A stretch of 5,267 bases of DNA from an uncultured Christensenella sp. (GCA_910578545.1 CAJTPT010000016.1:240-5506), one strand, 5' to 3'; counted from the first letter of the stretch, positions 1 through 5,185 are shown. Program-made: numbers and translations. Notes: generated by a model from the letters alone, not told the origin.

Positions 1-2
1 TA

Positions 3-38
3 AACCCAACCGATCCCATTCACAGGTTCAGTTGGGTT
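3..38. repeat. Inverted repeat with 8-bp arms and 20-nt spacer
   Basis: The arms AACCCAAC (3-10) and GTTGGGTT (31-38) are perfectly complementary and enclose 20 nt. No T-tract follows, so this is not a typical terminator. It lies at the window edge. On a circular molecule it would sit in the leader of the large repeat protein gene. A role as operator, secondary origin or packaging structure is possible but unsupported. Confidence 0.4.
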
Positions 39-207
39 AGATTTGGCGCGCCAAGAGCAACCGCGTTTGAACCAAGAGGAAAACAGATTAAATTATATCT
101 TTCTGAATGGAATTGCGGGCGTAGTTGCTAAAAGACGATACGCGCCGAGATGTTACGCGAACAATTATAACGTTCACGGGGCAAACGGCAAGTTCGTTAA
201 ATTGTAA
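4..207 (+). CDS. Doubtful small plus-strand open frame, hypothetical
   Basis: A 68-codon frame runs from just after an in-frame TAA (1-3) to TAA at 205-207, ending 9 nt before the bidirectional terminator. The translation ends NYNVHGANGKFVKL and looks protein-like, but there is no ATG or GTG. The only bacterial-type starts are TTG at 43 (54 aa) or 67, neither with a convincing ribosome binding site. It is the only candidate gene on the plus strand and would be convergent with rep. It conflicts with the minus-strand promoter called at 164-191. I do not recognise the sequence. It may be the tail of a gene broken by the window or contig end, or simply a chance open frame, which is not improbable at this length. 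Confidence 0.25.
   Translation, partial: TQPIPFTGSVGLDLARQEQPRLNQEENRLNYIFLNGIAGVVAKRRYAPRCYANNYNVHGANGKFVKL
43..54. repeat. 12-bp perfect palindrome
   Basis: TTGGCGCGCCAA is a perfect palindrome. The 7-mer CCAAGAG, which starts inside it (51-57), recurs at 72-78, exactly 21 bp (two helical turns) away. A palindrome plus phased direct repeats is compatible with a dimeric regulator site, but nothing in the window identifies the regulator. Confidence 0.35.
164..191 (-). promoter_or_regulatory. Sigma-70-type promoter, leftward
   Basis: Read on the minus strand, a TTGCCG -35 (186-191, 4 of 6 consensus positions) is followed after 16 nt by a perfect TATAAT -10 (164-169). It points away from rep, beginning about 20 nt beyond the rep terminator, towards position 1. 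On a linear window it drives nothing visible. On a circular molecule it would fire directly into the 546-aa gene and the downstream operon, exactly where a main promoter would be expected. No experimental support. Confidence 0.45.
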
Positions 208-210
208 AAG

Positions 211-246
211 AAAAAAGGCAATGAGTTTTCACTCGTTGCCTTTTTT
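211..246 (-). terminator. Bidirectional intrinsic terminator after rep
   Basis: A 9-bp stem pairs GGCAATGAG (217-225) with CTCGTTGCC (232-240), with one T-G wobble and a 6-nt loop. It is flanked by A6 (211-216) and T6 (241-246). On the minus strand the hairpin is followed by six T, then C and four more T, an ideal terminator for rep, whose stop is at 280-282. It would also terminate plus-strand transcription coming from the left. Confidence 0.9.
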
Positions 247-252
247 CTATCT

Positions 253-269
253 CCCACCCAAGCCCACCC
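253..269 (-). other. G-quadruplex motif downstream of rep
   Basis: The minus strand carries GGGTGGGCTTGGGTGGG: four G3 runs with loops of 1, 3 and 1 nt, a pattern known to favour stable parallel quadruplexes. On the plus strand it is a near-tandem 10-bp repeat, CCCACCCAAG then CCCACCCAAC. It lies between the rep stop codon and the rep terminator, on the same strand as the TAGTATTAC origin motif, so it would be present in both the rep mRNA 3' UTR and the displaced single strand. Confidence 0.7.
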
Positions 270-279
270 AACGGAATGG

Positions 280-1308
280 TTAAAAAGGTATATCGCCGTC
301 ATCATCAATAGCTATGAGCTTCGTCGGCTTTTTCAATTCGCCCGTATGCTTGTTTACGGGCATTTCCTTGCTTATGTCAAAATTATATACCGCCGTTATA
401 CGCCGCAGGAATGCCGCCCACGTTGCAGGTTCAGACTGTTGTATATTTGCGTATTGCTCTTTCAATGAAAGATTAGAAACAATATACACCGTATCATAGC
501 AAGCAACGCGGTTATAATTTCGCCCTCGTATTCGTATCGGTTGCCCGTCCAAGTAGTCCAATATTTCCGATATTTTGAACGAACTGCGGAACTCGTCCAA
601 AAATAAGACCTTTTCGCCGTTGTAATCGTCTATCCAGCCGAACTCATAATTTGTTGTCCTGTACACGTCGTCGTAACCGTGCTTTTCAAAAACGTAACTC
701 GTCTTTCCGCACCCAGCAGAGCCGTATATATAATAGACTTTCATTTGTCGGAATACTCTTTTGTATTTGTTTTCCAAATGCGACTGTCTAAATTCCCGCG
801 CCCAATTTATGACCTTTATAAAACGGTTGCCGTGTTTTTTAGATAAGTCGTAAAAGCACATACCGCTTTCAATATCTTTCATTATGTCGGTTAAGTCAGA
901 GCGTTCCCCGATTTCCGCATATTCGCCGTATTCGTAGTATTGCGGGCTTATGCGCGTTTCCTCGTCCATACAGTATAAACGGGCTTGTGAGCGTTTTCCT
1001 CTGCGTTGTTCTATATGCGCGTCCACGCCGATAGTTTCTTTTGATAGGTACTTTTTAATGGTAGTAAACCATTTCGGTTGAGTAAACTCGAAATAACCTT
1101 GATAATGTTCCGTTCCCGTTTCGGGTGCTTTTTCTCTTTGAAAAACCACATAGCGCAATTCGGGTAAAGATTGCAGATAGGTTAAAAATTCTTGTTCACT
1201 TTGTACGGGGTTATTCACGGTAAAGCACCAATCGCGGGCTTGTGAGTTCTTTTTTATTTCGGGTTGTTCTTCCGTTATAGACAGGTCAATTTTAATTTTA
1301 TCGTCCAT
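280..1308 (-). CDS. rep: CRESS-type replication initiator (HUH endonuclease + SF3 helicase)
   Basis: This 342-aa protein should start rolling-circle replication by nicking the adjacent origin loop, staying covalently bound to the 5' end, and unwinding DNA with its helicase domain. The HUH endonuclease domain shows motif I WCFTVNNP (27-34), motif II EHYQGYFEF (67-75) and motif III RLYCMDEE (110-117), with Y112 the likely nicking tyrosine. The helicase domain shows Walker A GSAGCGKT (196-203), Walker B KVLFLDEF (233-240), an IRIRGRNY stretch (258-265) and motif C VYIVSN (274-279, sensor N279); R302/R303 may be the arginine finger. Length and domain order match CRESS virus and plasmid Reps. Motif III usually reads YxxK, but here the lysine position is D115, which is unusual. 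ATG at 1306-1308 is preceded by GGGGG at a 4-nt spacing, and the origin lies 5' of it. Family assignment is firm. Whether the replicon is viral or plasmid cannot be told from Rep alone. Confidence 0.95.
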   Translation of the reverse strand: MDDKIKIDLSITEEQPEIKKNSQARDWCFTVNNPVQSEQEFLTYLQSLPELRYVVFQREKAPETGTEHYQGYFEFTQPKWFTTIKKYLSKETIGVDAHIEQRRGKRSQARLYCMDEETRISPQYYEYGEYAEIGERSDLTDIMKDIESGMCFYDLSKKHGNRFIKVINWAREFRQSHLENKYKRVFRQMKVYYIYGSAGCGKTSYVFEKHGYDDVYRTTNYEFGWIDDYNGEKVLFLDEFRSSFKISEILDYLDGQPIRIRGRNYNRVACYDTVYIVSNLSLKEQYANIQQSEPATWAAFLRRITAVYNFDISKEMPVNKHTGELKKPTKLIAIDDDGDIPF

Positions 1309-1320
1309 ATTACCCCCAAA

Positions 1321-1336
1321 AGTGTTACAGTGTTAC
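1321..1336 (-). repeat. Tandem 8-bp iterons beside the origin
   Basis: AGTGTTAC occurs twice head to tail on the plus strand (1321-1328 and 1329-1336), 4 nt from the origin stem and 12 nt from the rep start codon. Short direct repeats next to the stem-loop are the usual Rep-binding iterons of CRESS replicons. Binding here is inferred. The same position would let Rep repress its own transcription. Confidence 0.75.
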
Positions 1337-1340
1337 ATAG

Positions 1341-1368
1341 TGGCGTAAAGGTAATACTATTTACGCCA
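1341..1368 (-). other. CRESS rolling-circle origin stem-loop
   Basis: The arms TGGCGTAAA (1341-1349) and TTTACGCCA (1360-1368) pair perfectly around a 10-nt loop. Read on the minus strand the loop is TAGTATTACC, which contains the nonanucleotide TAGTATTAC (NANTATTAC class) found at eukaryotic CRESS virus origins such as those of circoviruses. By analogy, nicking falls at TAGTATT/AC, between 1353 and 1352 on the minus strand. The motif is on the same strand as rep and every confident gene here, so the displaced circle would be the coding strand. Iterons abut one side and a GC-rich hairpin the other. Confidence 0.95.
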
Positions 1369-1392
1369 GCGCGGGCGGCAAGCCGCCCGCGC
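1369..1392. repeat. GC-rich perfect hairpin next to the origin
   Basis: GCGCGGGCGGC (1369-1379) and GCCGCCCGCGC (1382-1392) form a perfect 11-bp stem with only AA between them. It directly abuts the origin stem and begins 8 nt after the stop codon of the 109-aa gene. No U-tract follows on either strand, so it is not a standard intrinsic terminator. It may pause polymerase or block mRNA decay, or it may be part of the origin, for example a single-strand priming or termination structure. Confidence 0.8.
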
Positions 1393-1399
1393 ATTGCCG

Positions 1400-1729
1400 T
1401 TATTGTTGCGGCGGGTTGATGAGCGCGGCGGGCGCAACGTATATAAGCGTTTCGCGCTTGCGTTGTTTCCGTAGTTCCGCTTGCCGCTTGCGCTGTTCGC
1501 GCCGTAGTAACTTAAAGTCTTTCATAAGTTCGCGCGTAACAAACTTTGTATTCTTATTGAGAATGACCATTTTCGCCTTGTAGTCTAAAACGGTATCGTC
1601 TATGATTTCACGGAAAAAGCGCGGCGGCAGTTGCGTGTCGCTTTCTTTCATAGCCGTGAGAATGTCTATATTCTCGAATATGACCGCTAATTTTTCCTTG
1701 TGTAGTTCGGTAAAATCTAATTTTTCCAT
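1400..1729 (-). CDS. Hypothetical 109-aa basic helical protein
   Basis: I do not recognise this protein. It appears mostly alpha-helical. It has an acidic and hydrophobic N-terminal half (1-60), then a strongly basic stretch (RREQRKRQAELRKQRKR, 76-92) suited to nucleic-acid contact, and a short hydrophobic proline-containing tail. It has no signal peptide and no membrane segment. Its ATG (1727-1729) lies inside the end of the ATPase gene, overlapping by 13 nt, with GAGG about 10 nt upstream, so translation is probably coupled. Being directly downstream of the ATPase and upstream of the origin, it could be a DNA-binding partner of either the ATPase or Rep; that is inference only. Confidence 0.8.
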   Translation of the reverse strand: MEKLDFTELHKEKLAVIFENIDILTAMKESDTQLPPRFFREIIDDTVLDYKAKMVILNKNTKFVTRELMKDFKLLRREQRKRQAELRKQRKRETLIYVAPAALINPPQQ

Positions 1730-2592
1730 AGTTCCGTAACCTCGCTGTTATTGCTTTTTTGCTCGTTCTGATTGAAAAGCGGGTAACGCTTGCACCGCGC
1801 CAGCATAGCCGCCTTATCGTTGCCCGTAAGCGTTGCGGGCGTGGTATGGTAGTTGCCCGTCATACCGTTGTAAAAGTATTCTTTGCCGCTGTAACTGTCA
1901 ACGCAAGCGTAAATATTCCCGTAATGCGTGTATGCCGTTTTAACGCCTATTTTTGCGTTGCCGCTGTCTTTGTAACGCGCGTATTGCCGAACGCCCGAAA
2001 ACTCAAAACAGTTCCATACGGTTTTAATAAGCCGCCCGTATAGGTCGTAATAATCGCGCTTGTTTTGCACCTCTATGAGTTTATCGGAAAGCGAACGAAA
2101 GCGTTTGTCCGCGCTGTCGTCTATTTGCGTGTCAGCCCACATCTGAACGCCGACCTTGCGTTGCCGTTCAATGTAACGTAGAAAGTAGTCCGCAACCCGT
2201 TCCGCCGTCATTGATTTTCTACTGTCTAACTTGCTTTGAATTTCGGGCAGAAAGATTTTCGCGTATGGCAAGAGATAGTCAACCTCGTGAACGCCGTCGT
2301 ACAGTCCTATGCGTTCAAATTGCAGTTCCATAGAAACGCGCGGCTTGTAGCCCATACCGCGAGATATGAAAGTATCGTCAACGACATAAACAAGGTGTTG
2401 AACGTGCGGCGCGAGAGATAGATTTTCCCAGCCGCCAGCGCGTAAGCGGGCTATTTCCTTTTTGCAAATAGATAGGTCATAAACGGACAGCGGCGGTATC
2501 ATATATTGCGTTGCAAAATGCGCAAGTAAGGTTGTTTTACCTACGCCGCGTTCGCCTACAACGTAAGTTAAATAATACGTTTTGTTTTCCAT
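1717..2592 (-). CDS. Zot/pI- or HerA/FtsK-like P-loop ATPase
   Basis: A 291-aa ATPase, likely acting in DNA translocation, packaging or virion extrusion. Walker A is GERGVGKTT (13-21). A hydrophobic strand VYVVDD (68-73) and a later strand KIFLPEIQS (112-120, with E117) are both Walker-B candidates; in the second, the usual aspartate before the glutamate is proline. The segment SRKSM...IERQRKVGVQMWADTQ (124-156) follows the pattern seen in Zot and HerA/FtsK proteins: basic residues, an amphipathic helix, then a strand ending in the sensor-like TQ (Q156). A possible arginine finger is at RFRSL (164-168). Unlike filamentous-phage Zot/pI it has no transmembrane helix; the C-terminal third (about 200-291) is soluble and unassigned. 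I chose ATG at 2590-2592, which has GGGG about 6 nt upstream; an in-frame GTG at 2596-2598 would add two residues but overlaps that site. The ATPase fold is firm, the subfamily less so. Confidence 0.85.
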   Translation of the reverse strand: MENKTYYLTYVVGERGVGKTTLLAHFATQYMIPPLSVYDLSICKKEIARLRAGGWENLSLAPHVQHLVYVVDDTFISRGMGYKPRVSMELQFERIGLYDGVHEVDYLLPYAKIFLPEIQSKLDSRKSMTAERVADYFLRYIERQRKVGVQMWADTQIDDSADKRFRSLSDKLIEVQNKRDYYDLYGRLIKTVWNCFEFSGVRQYARYKDSGNAKIGVKTAYTHYGNIYACVDSYSGKEYFYNGMTGNYHTTPATLTGNDKAAMLARCKRYPLFNQNEQKSNNSEVTELWKN

Positions 2593-2602
2593 AAGCACCC
2601 CA

Positions 2603-2640
2603 GCAAAAAGAATAAGAGAGCGGACGAAACGCCCGCTCCC
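2603..2640 (-). terminator. Terminator-like hairpin / attenuator before the ATPase gene
   Basis: On the minus strand GGGAGCGG (2633-2640) pairs with CCGCTCTC (2616-2623), 8 bp with one G-T wobble. It is followed by the T-rich TTATTCTTTTT. It lies between the stop of the 133-aa gene and the ATPase start. It could be a leaky intrinsic terminator lowering ATPase and rep expression relative to the upstream genes. The T-tract is interrupted, so readthrough is expected. Confidence 0.5.
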
Positions 2641-2653
2641 TCGTAAGATTTAA

Positions 2654-3055
2654 TTATTTATTGCCTGTATTGCGGCGGTTGCCTTTGGGCTTACTGTCGG
2701 CGGGCGGCGCGGGCGGCGGTGTTGCCGCCTCGTCGTTTTTCAGATTGTTGTAAATGAATGAGGAATTACGCCGCCCGATATTCCCCATATGCGCGTATGC
2801 GTTTTGCTGTCCTTTACGATATGACTTTCTTTGTTCGGGCGTAAACTGCTTTGCAAATTCGCGCTTTTGTTCGGTGGTATAAGGTGTAAATGTGCTGTTT
2901 GGCTGTTGCTGTTCGCTCATAGGTTTTTGCTCCTTTTTAGTGGTTTTTCCGTCGGCTATATAGTCAGAACGCGACACCATAATGAGAGTTGCCGAACCGT
3001 CGGCGGCGCGGGCGTATGTTCCTTGATAGCCTTGCGGTATTTTCGGGTTTGCCAT
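2654..3055 (-). CDS. Hypothetical 133-aa basic, proline-tailed protein with internal start
   Basis: I do not recognise this protein. It is hydrophilic: an N-terminal segment (1-45), a central Gln/Lys/Arg-rich helical part containing FTPEQRKSYRKGQQNAYAHMG (about 71-91), and a disordered tail rich in proline and basic residues (about 111-133). There is no signal peptide or membrane helix. ATG at 3053-3055 is 3 nt after the stop of the 121-aa gene, so the two are probably translationally coupled; AAGG lies about 9 nt upstream. A second in-frame ATG at 2918-2920 (Met46) has a better ribosome binding site, AAAAAGGAG at 2930-2938, 9 nt upstream, and would give an 88-aa product. It might be a small structural, scaffolding or DNA-associated protein, but nothing proves this. 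Confidence 0.8.
   Translation of the reverse strand: MANPKIPQGYQGTYARAADGSATLIMVSRSDYIADGKTTKKEQKPMSEQQQPNSTFTPYTTEQKREFAKQFTPEQRKSYRKGQQNAYAHMGNIGRRNSSFIYNNLKNDEAATPPPAPPADSKPKGNRRNTGNK
2930..2938 (-). promoter_or_regulatory. Strong internal ribosome binding site
   Basis: AAAAAGGAG on the minus strand sits 9 nt upstream of an in-frame ATG (2918-2920) inside the 133-aa gene. It is a better Shine-Dalgarno match than the AAGG serving the outer start. Either the true start is the inner one (88 aa) or two nested products are made. Confidence 0.55.
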
Positions 3056-3058
3056 AGG

Positions 3059-3424
3059 TTACGCCTTTTTCGCGGGCGCGGGCGTTTCGTCCTTTGCGGC
3101 TTTTGCGAGTAGCAATTCCACAATGGTATTTGTAGCGCGGGGCAGAAAGTAAAAATATTCGTCGTCGTTGAACATTTTGAGTACAACCGCGATATATTCC
3201 GCGCCGCTTTTGTCGCTCGTTCTCTTTTCGAGCGTAAAACTCTTGAAAGGCTCAACGCCCAATTCCGTGCAAGTCTGAATAAGTTCGACGACCTCTTTAT
3301 CGCACCACACGTCAGCCGAACGCCCGTTTATAAGTTCCACACGCACAAAATGATTTTTGCCGCCGCGTTTCGAGGGCTTTGCCACAATCTTGATTTCCTT
3401 GACTACCTTGTTTAAGTTTTCCAT
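3059..3424 (-). CDS. Hypothetical 121-aa protein, possible ssDNA-binding protein
   Basis: No family is recognised with certainty. The N-terminal part alternates short beta-like stretches with basic residues (VVKEIKIVAKPSKRGGKNHFVRVELINGRSADVW, read here as residues 7-40 in outline). A helix (43-55) and another beta-like pair (60-67 and 75-84) follow, then an Ala/Lys/Pro tail. The size, basic N-terminal strands, aromatic residues and flexible C-terminus fit a small OB-like ssDNA-binding protein, which ssDNA replicons often encode; this is inference. The start is well supported: ATG at 3422-3424 with AGGAG 6 nt upstream, the strongest ribosome binding site of any complete gene start here. That suggests high expression, as expected for a binding protein needed in stoichiometric amounts. 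It is followed 3 nt later by the 133-aa gene. Confidence 0.8.
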   Translation of the reverse strand: MENLNKVVKEIKIVAKPSKRGGKNHFVRVELINGRSADVWCDKEVVELIQTCTELGVEPFKSFTLEKRTSDKSGAEYIAVVLKMFNDDEYFYFLPRATNTIVELLLAKAAKDETPAPAKKA

Positions 3425-3544
3425 TTTTAACTCCTAATAAATTATTTTTAACCGCCGCAAATCACGTTGCGCACCGTCATTTTAAGCGGCTAATGGTGGG
3501 GCTTTTTGCGCTTACCCCAAGCGTTATAATTAAGTTGTTTTGTT
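3425..3544 (-). other. Intergenic spacer between the repeat-protein gene and the 121-aa gene
   Basis: This 120-bp spacer holds the AGGAG ribosome binding site at 3431-3435 and AT-rich -10-like words on the minus strand (TAAAAT at 3479-3484, TATAAC at 3523-3528), with no matching -35 at normal spacing. A small hairpin, CGCTT-ACCCC-AAGCG, lies at about 3510-3524 without a minus-strand T-tract. I see no convincing terminator for the upstream gene, so readthrough into the 121-aa gene is likely. Confidence 0.5.
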
Positions 3545-5185
3545 CTAACTGAAATCGTTGTAATTGAACGGTGTACCGCTAAAACCTATAAACGAGCTTT
3601 TTTCCGTGCGTTCGTAAACAATGTTATAAACCTTGTTTGTTCCCTCGCTCGTATTCGTAAATGTTACTGTTCCTACTAATGTATCGCTTGCGACATCATA
3701 TCGCAAATCAAATTTAATATTTGAGTGCATAAGCGCGTTATATTTTATCGTGGTGTTTGTCAGTTCCGATATTTCCATTTTTAACGGGTAGCCCATAGGA
3801 ATATTGAAAGTAGTAAGTAAACTAAATTGCGTATCACTTACCGCTTTGATTTCAAGGGGGTTGCCACTTAAATCTATTTTTCTGATAAACTCGTTTGCCT
3901 CGTCTGCATTTTCCCCGACACATTTACCAAGCCACGTACCAAACAAAGGCGAATTTGCGTTAAAAGACTGATTAACCACCGCAGTAAAAGTTACGTTTTC
4001 CGTTATCGCGTAACTTTCCAAATCGACAATGTTTTCCCCGTCGAGCGACCAGCCCGCAAAATTTTCTATATTGACAACAGGTACGGTTGCATACTTGCCG
4101 TGTTCAACCGTTTGCATAGATACCGTTTTATCGTTGTTCTTAAACGTTACCGTATAGGACTGAATACGGAACACCGCCGTAAAAGTTACGTTTTCAGTAA
4201 CGGTGTAATTGCTTACGTTGACGGTGTTCGTTCCGTCCACAGACCAGCCGACAAATACATAATTTGTCTTTGTAGGGTTGGCGGGTACGGTAGGCTTGCC
4301 GTTGCGTTCGACTATCTGCGTATTGTGCATTTTGCCGTCCGCTATGAATTTGACATCATACTTATACGTTATATCTGCGACAAATACGGTGTCGGCGGTT
4401 ATGCGGTATTCGTTCACGTTGACCGCCACGCCGTTTACTTTCCAGCCGTTGAAAACTTTGTACGCCGTGCTTGATGCCGTCGGCGCGGTTGCGTAGTTAC
4501 CGCTTTTTACGGTTTCGTTTTTCAGCGTGGTTTCCTCGTACTTGAACACGACGGAATACAGCTTTGTGAATTTCGCCGTAAATGTTACGTTCTGCGTTAC
4601 GGTGTAGGTTGTAAGATTTACAACGCTGTTTCCGTCTATCGTCCAGCCCTCGAACACATAGCCGTTTTTCGTAGGCGCGGCGGGCGGCGTTATGTTTGCG
4701 TTTTTCAATATGATTGCATTGTGGTAGTTTTCGCCGTCTACCGTAAAATTGACTTCGTATTTGTGCGTTACGTCGGCAACTATCTTTGTGTTCGCCGTTA
4801 TGCGGTAAGTGGCAAGGTCGATAGATTCACCGTCAACCGTCCAGCCGTTGAATATAACGTAAGCCGTTGAGGGCGGCGTTGCAACCGTCAAAAGACTGTT
4901 CTTGTTTACTACTTGTATGTTGTAAACGCTACCGTCAAACTCGAACGTGGCAACGACTTGCTCGCCGTTTTCCAGCGTAGAAAGGTATTGCTCGTAATAA
5001 CTCACGGACTTTTGCAATTCCGCAATTTTTACGTTCAGCGCATTTACGACGGACGAATTATTTTGCGTTTGTAGCGTTAAATCGGCAATCTGATTGTTAA
5101 GGCTTGCAATTTGCGCGTTCAGCCCGTTAATCGTCTTTGCGTTCAGAGCGTTGTTTTCTTGTAACTGCGTATTGAGATTTTGCAA
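3545..5185 (-). CDS. Coiled-coil protein with five InlB B-type (Listeria-Bacteroides) repeats
   Basis: Likely an extracellular adhesin or receptor-binding fibre. Order of parts: a coiled coil rich in Leu/Asn/Gln (1-72); five repeats of about 65 residues (75-142, 143-208, 209-275, 276-341, 342-406), each with the GW...DG...Y.(I/V)T pattern typical of the Listeria-Bacteroides repeat (Flg_new) family; and a unique C-terminal beta-rich domain (407-546) beginning FGTWLG, which recalls lipocalin-like barrels but is unassigned. There is no LPXTG anchor, transmembrane helix or visible signal peptide. The 5' end is uncertain: TTG at 5183-5185 is the only usual start codon, with GGAG 12 nt upstream. 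The frame stays open, still coiled-coil-like (LTLQGNKDENERQIAALTEQ), to 5263, where an in-frame TGA (5264-5266) meets the window edge. The gene may therefore be 5'-truncated, frameshifted near the contig end, or use an unusual start. Such repeats are common in surface proteins of Firmicutes and their phages. Confidence 0.88.
   Translation of the reverse strand: MQNLNTQLQENNALNAKTINGLNAQIASLNNQIADLTLQTQNNSSVVNALNVKIAELQKSVSYYEQYLSTLENGEQVVATFEFDGSVYNIQVVNKNSLLTVATPPSTAYVIFNGWTVDGESIDLATYRITANTKIVADVTHKYEVNFTVDGENYHNAIILKNANITPPAAPTKNGYVFEGWTIDGNSVVNLTTYTVTQNVTFTAKFTKLYSVVFKYEETTLKNETVKSGNYATAPTASSTAYKVFNGWKVNGVAVNVNEYRITADTVFVADITYKYDVKFIADGKMHNTQIVERNGKPTVPANPTKTNYVFVGWSVDGTNTVNVSNYTVTENVTFTAVFRIQSYTVTFKNNDKTVSMQTVEHGKYATVPVVNIENFAGWSLDGENIVDLESYAITENVTFTAVVNQSFNANSPLFGTWLGKCVGENADEANEFIRKIDLSGNPLEIKAVSDTQFSLLTTFNIPMGYPLKMEISELTNTTIKYNALMHSNIKFDLRYDVASDTLVGTVTFTNTSEGTNKVYNIVYERTEKSSFIGFSGTPFNYNDFS
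3968..4963 (-). repeat. Five tandem protein repeats in an A-B-A-B-B pattern
   Basis: The repeats encode residues 75-406. Repeats 1 and 3 share STAYxxFNGW and YRITAxTxxVAD. Repeats 2 and 4 share PTKxxYVFxGW and YTVTxNVTFTAxF; repeat 5 is a shortened B-type with YAITENVTFTAV. The unit boundaries are about 4760-4963, 4562-4759, 4361-4561, 4163-4360 and 3968-4162. The alternation indicates duplication of a two-repeat (about 400-bp) unit rather than serial single-repeat copying. Confidence 0.8.

Noticed and set aside
92..97. Second TATAAT on the minus strand
   Set aside because: No -35-like sequence at 15-19 nt spacing and no extended -10; AT-rich chance match.
1308..1313. TATTAC on the plus strand at the rep start codon
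   Set aside because: It matches only the core of the nonanucleotide and has no stem-loop; it overlaps the rep start.
2047..2055. A second NANTATTAC match (GATTATTAC, minus strand)
   Set aside because: It lies inside the ATPase coding sequence and has no flanking stem or iterons, so it is a chance match.
2596..2598. GTG start for the ATPase, two codons upstream
   Set aside because: It overlaps the GGGG that would act as ribosome binding site; ATG at 2590-2592 has better spacing.
2956..3255. 99-aa minus-strand open frame across the 133-aa and 121-aa genes
   Set aside because: It overlaps two better supported genes in another frame, has low-complexity Arg/Lys-rich composition and no fitting context; a shadow frame.
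1400..3424. Filamentous-phage (inovirus) genome
   Set aside because: Despite the Zot-like ATPase, there is no short coat protein with signal peptide and membrane helix, and no membrane segment in any protein here, so I do not assign the element to that family.
3525..3530. TATAAT on the plus strand in the spacer
   Set aside because: It would drive antisense into the repeat-protein gene and the nearest -35-like word is only 13 nt away.
4100..4474. Plus-strand open frames antisense to the repeat-protein gene, and similar ones at 314-499, 1759-2043, 2236-2421 and 2831-3112
   Set aside because: All are antisense to convincing minus-strand genes and look like composition-driven shadow frames.
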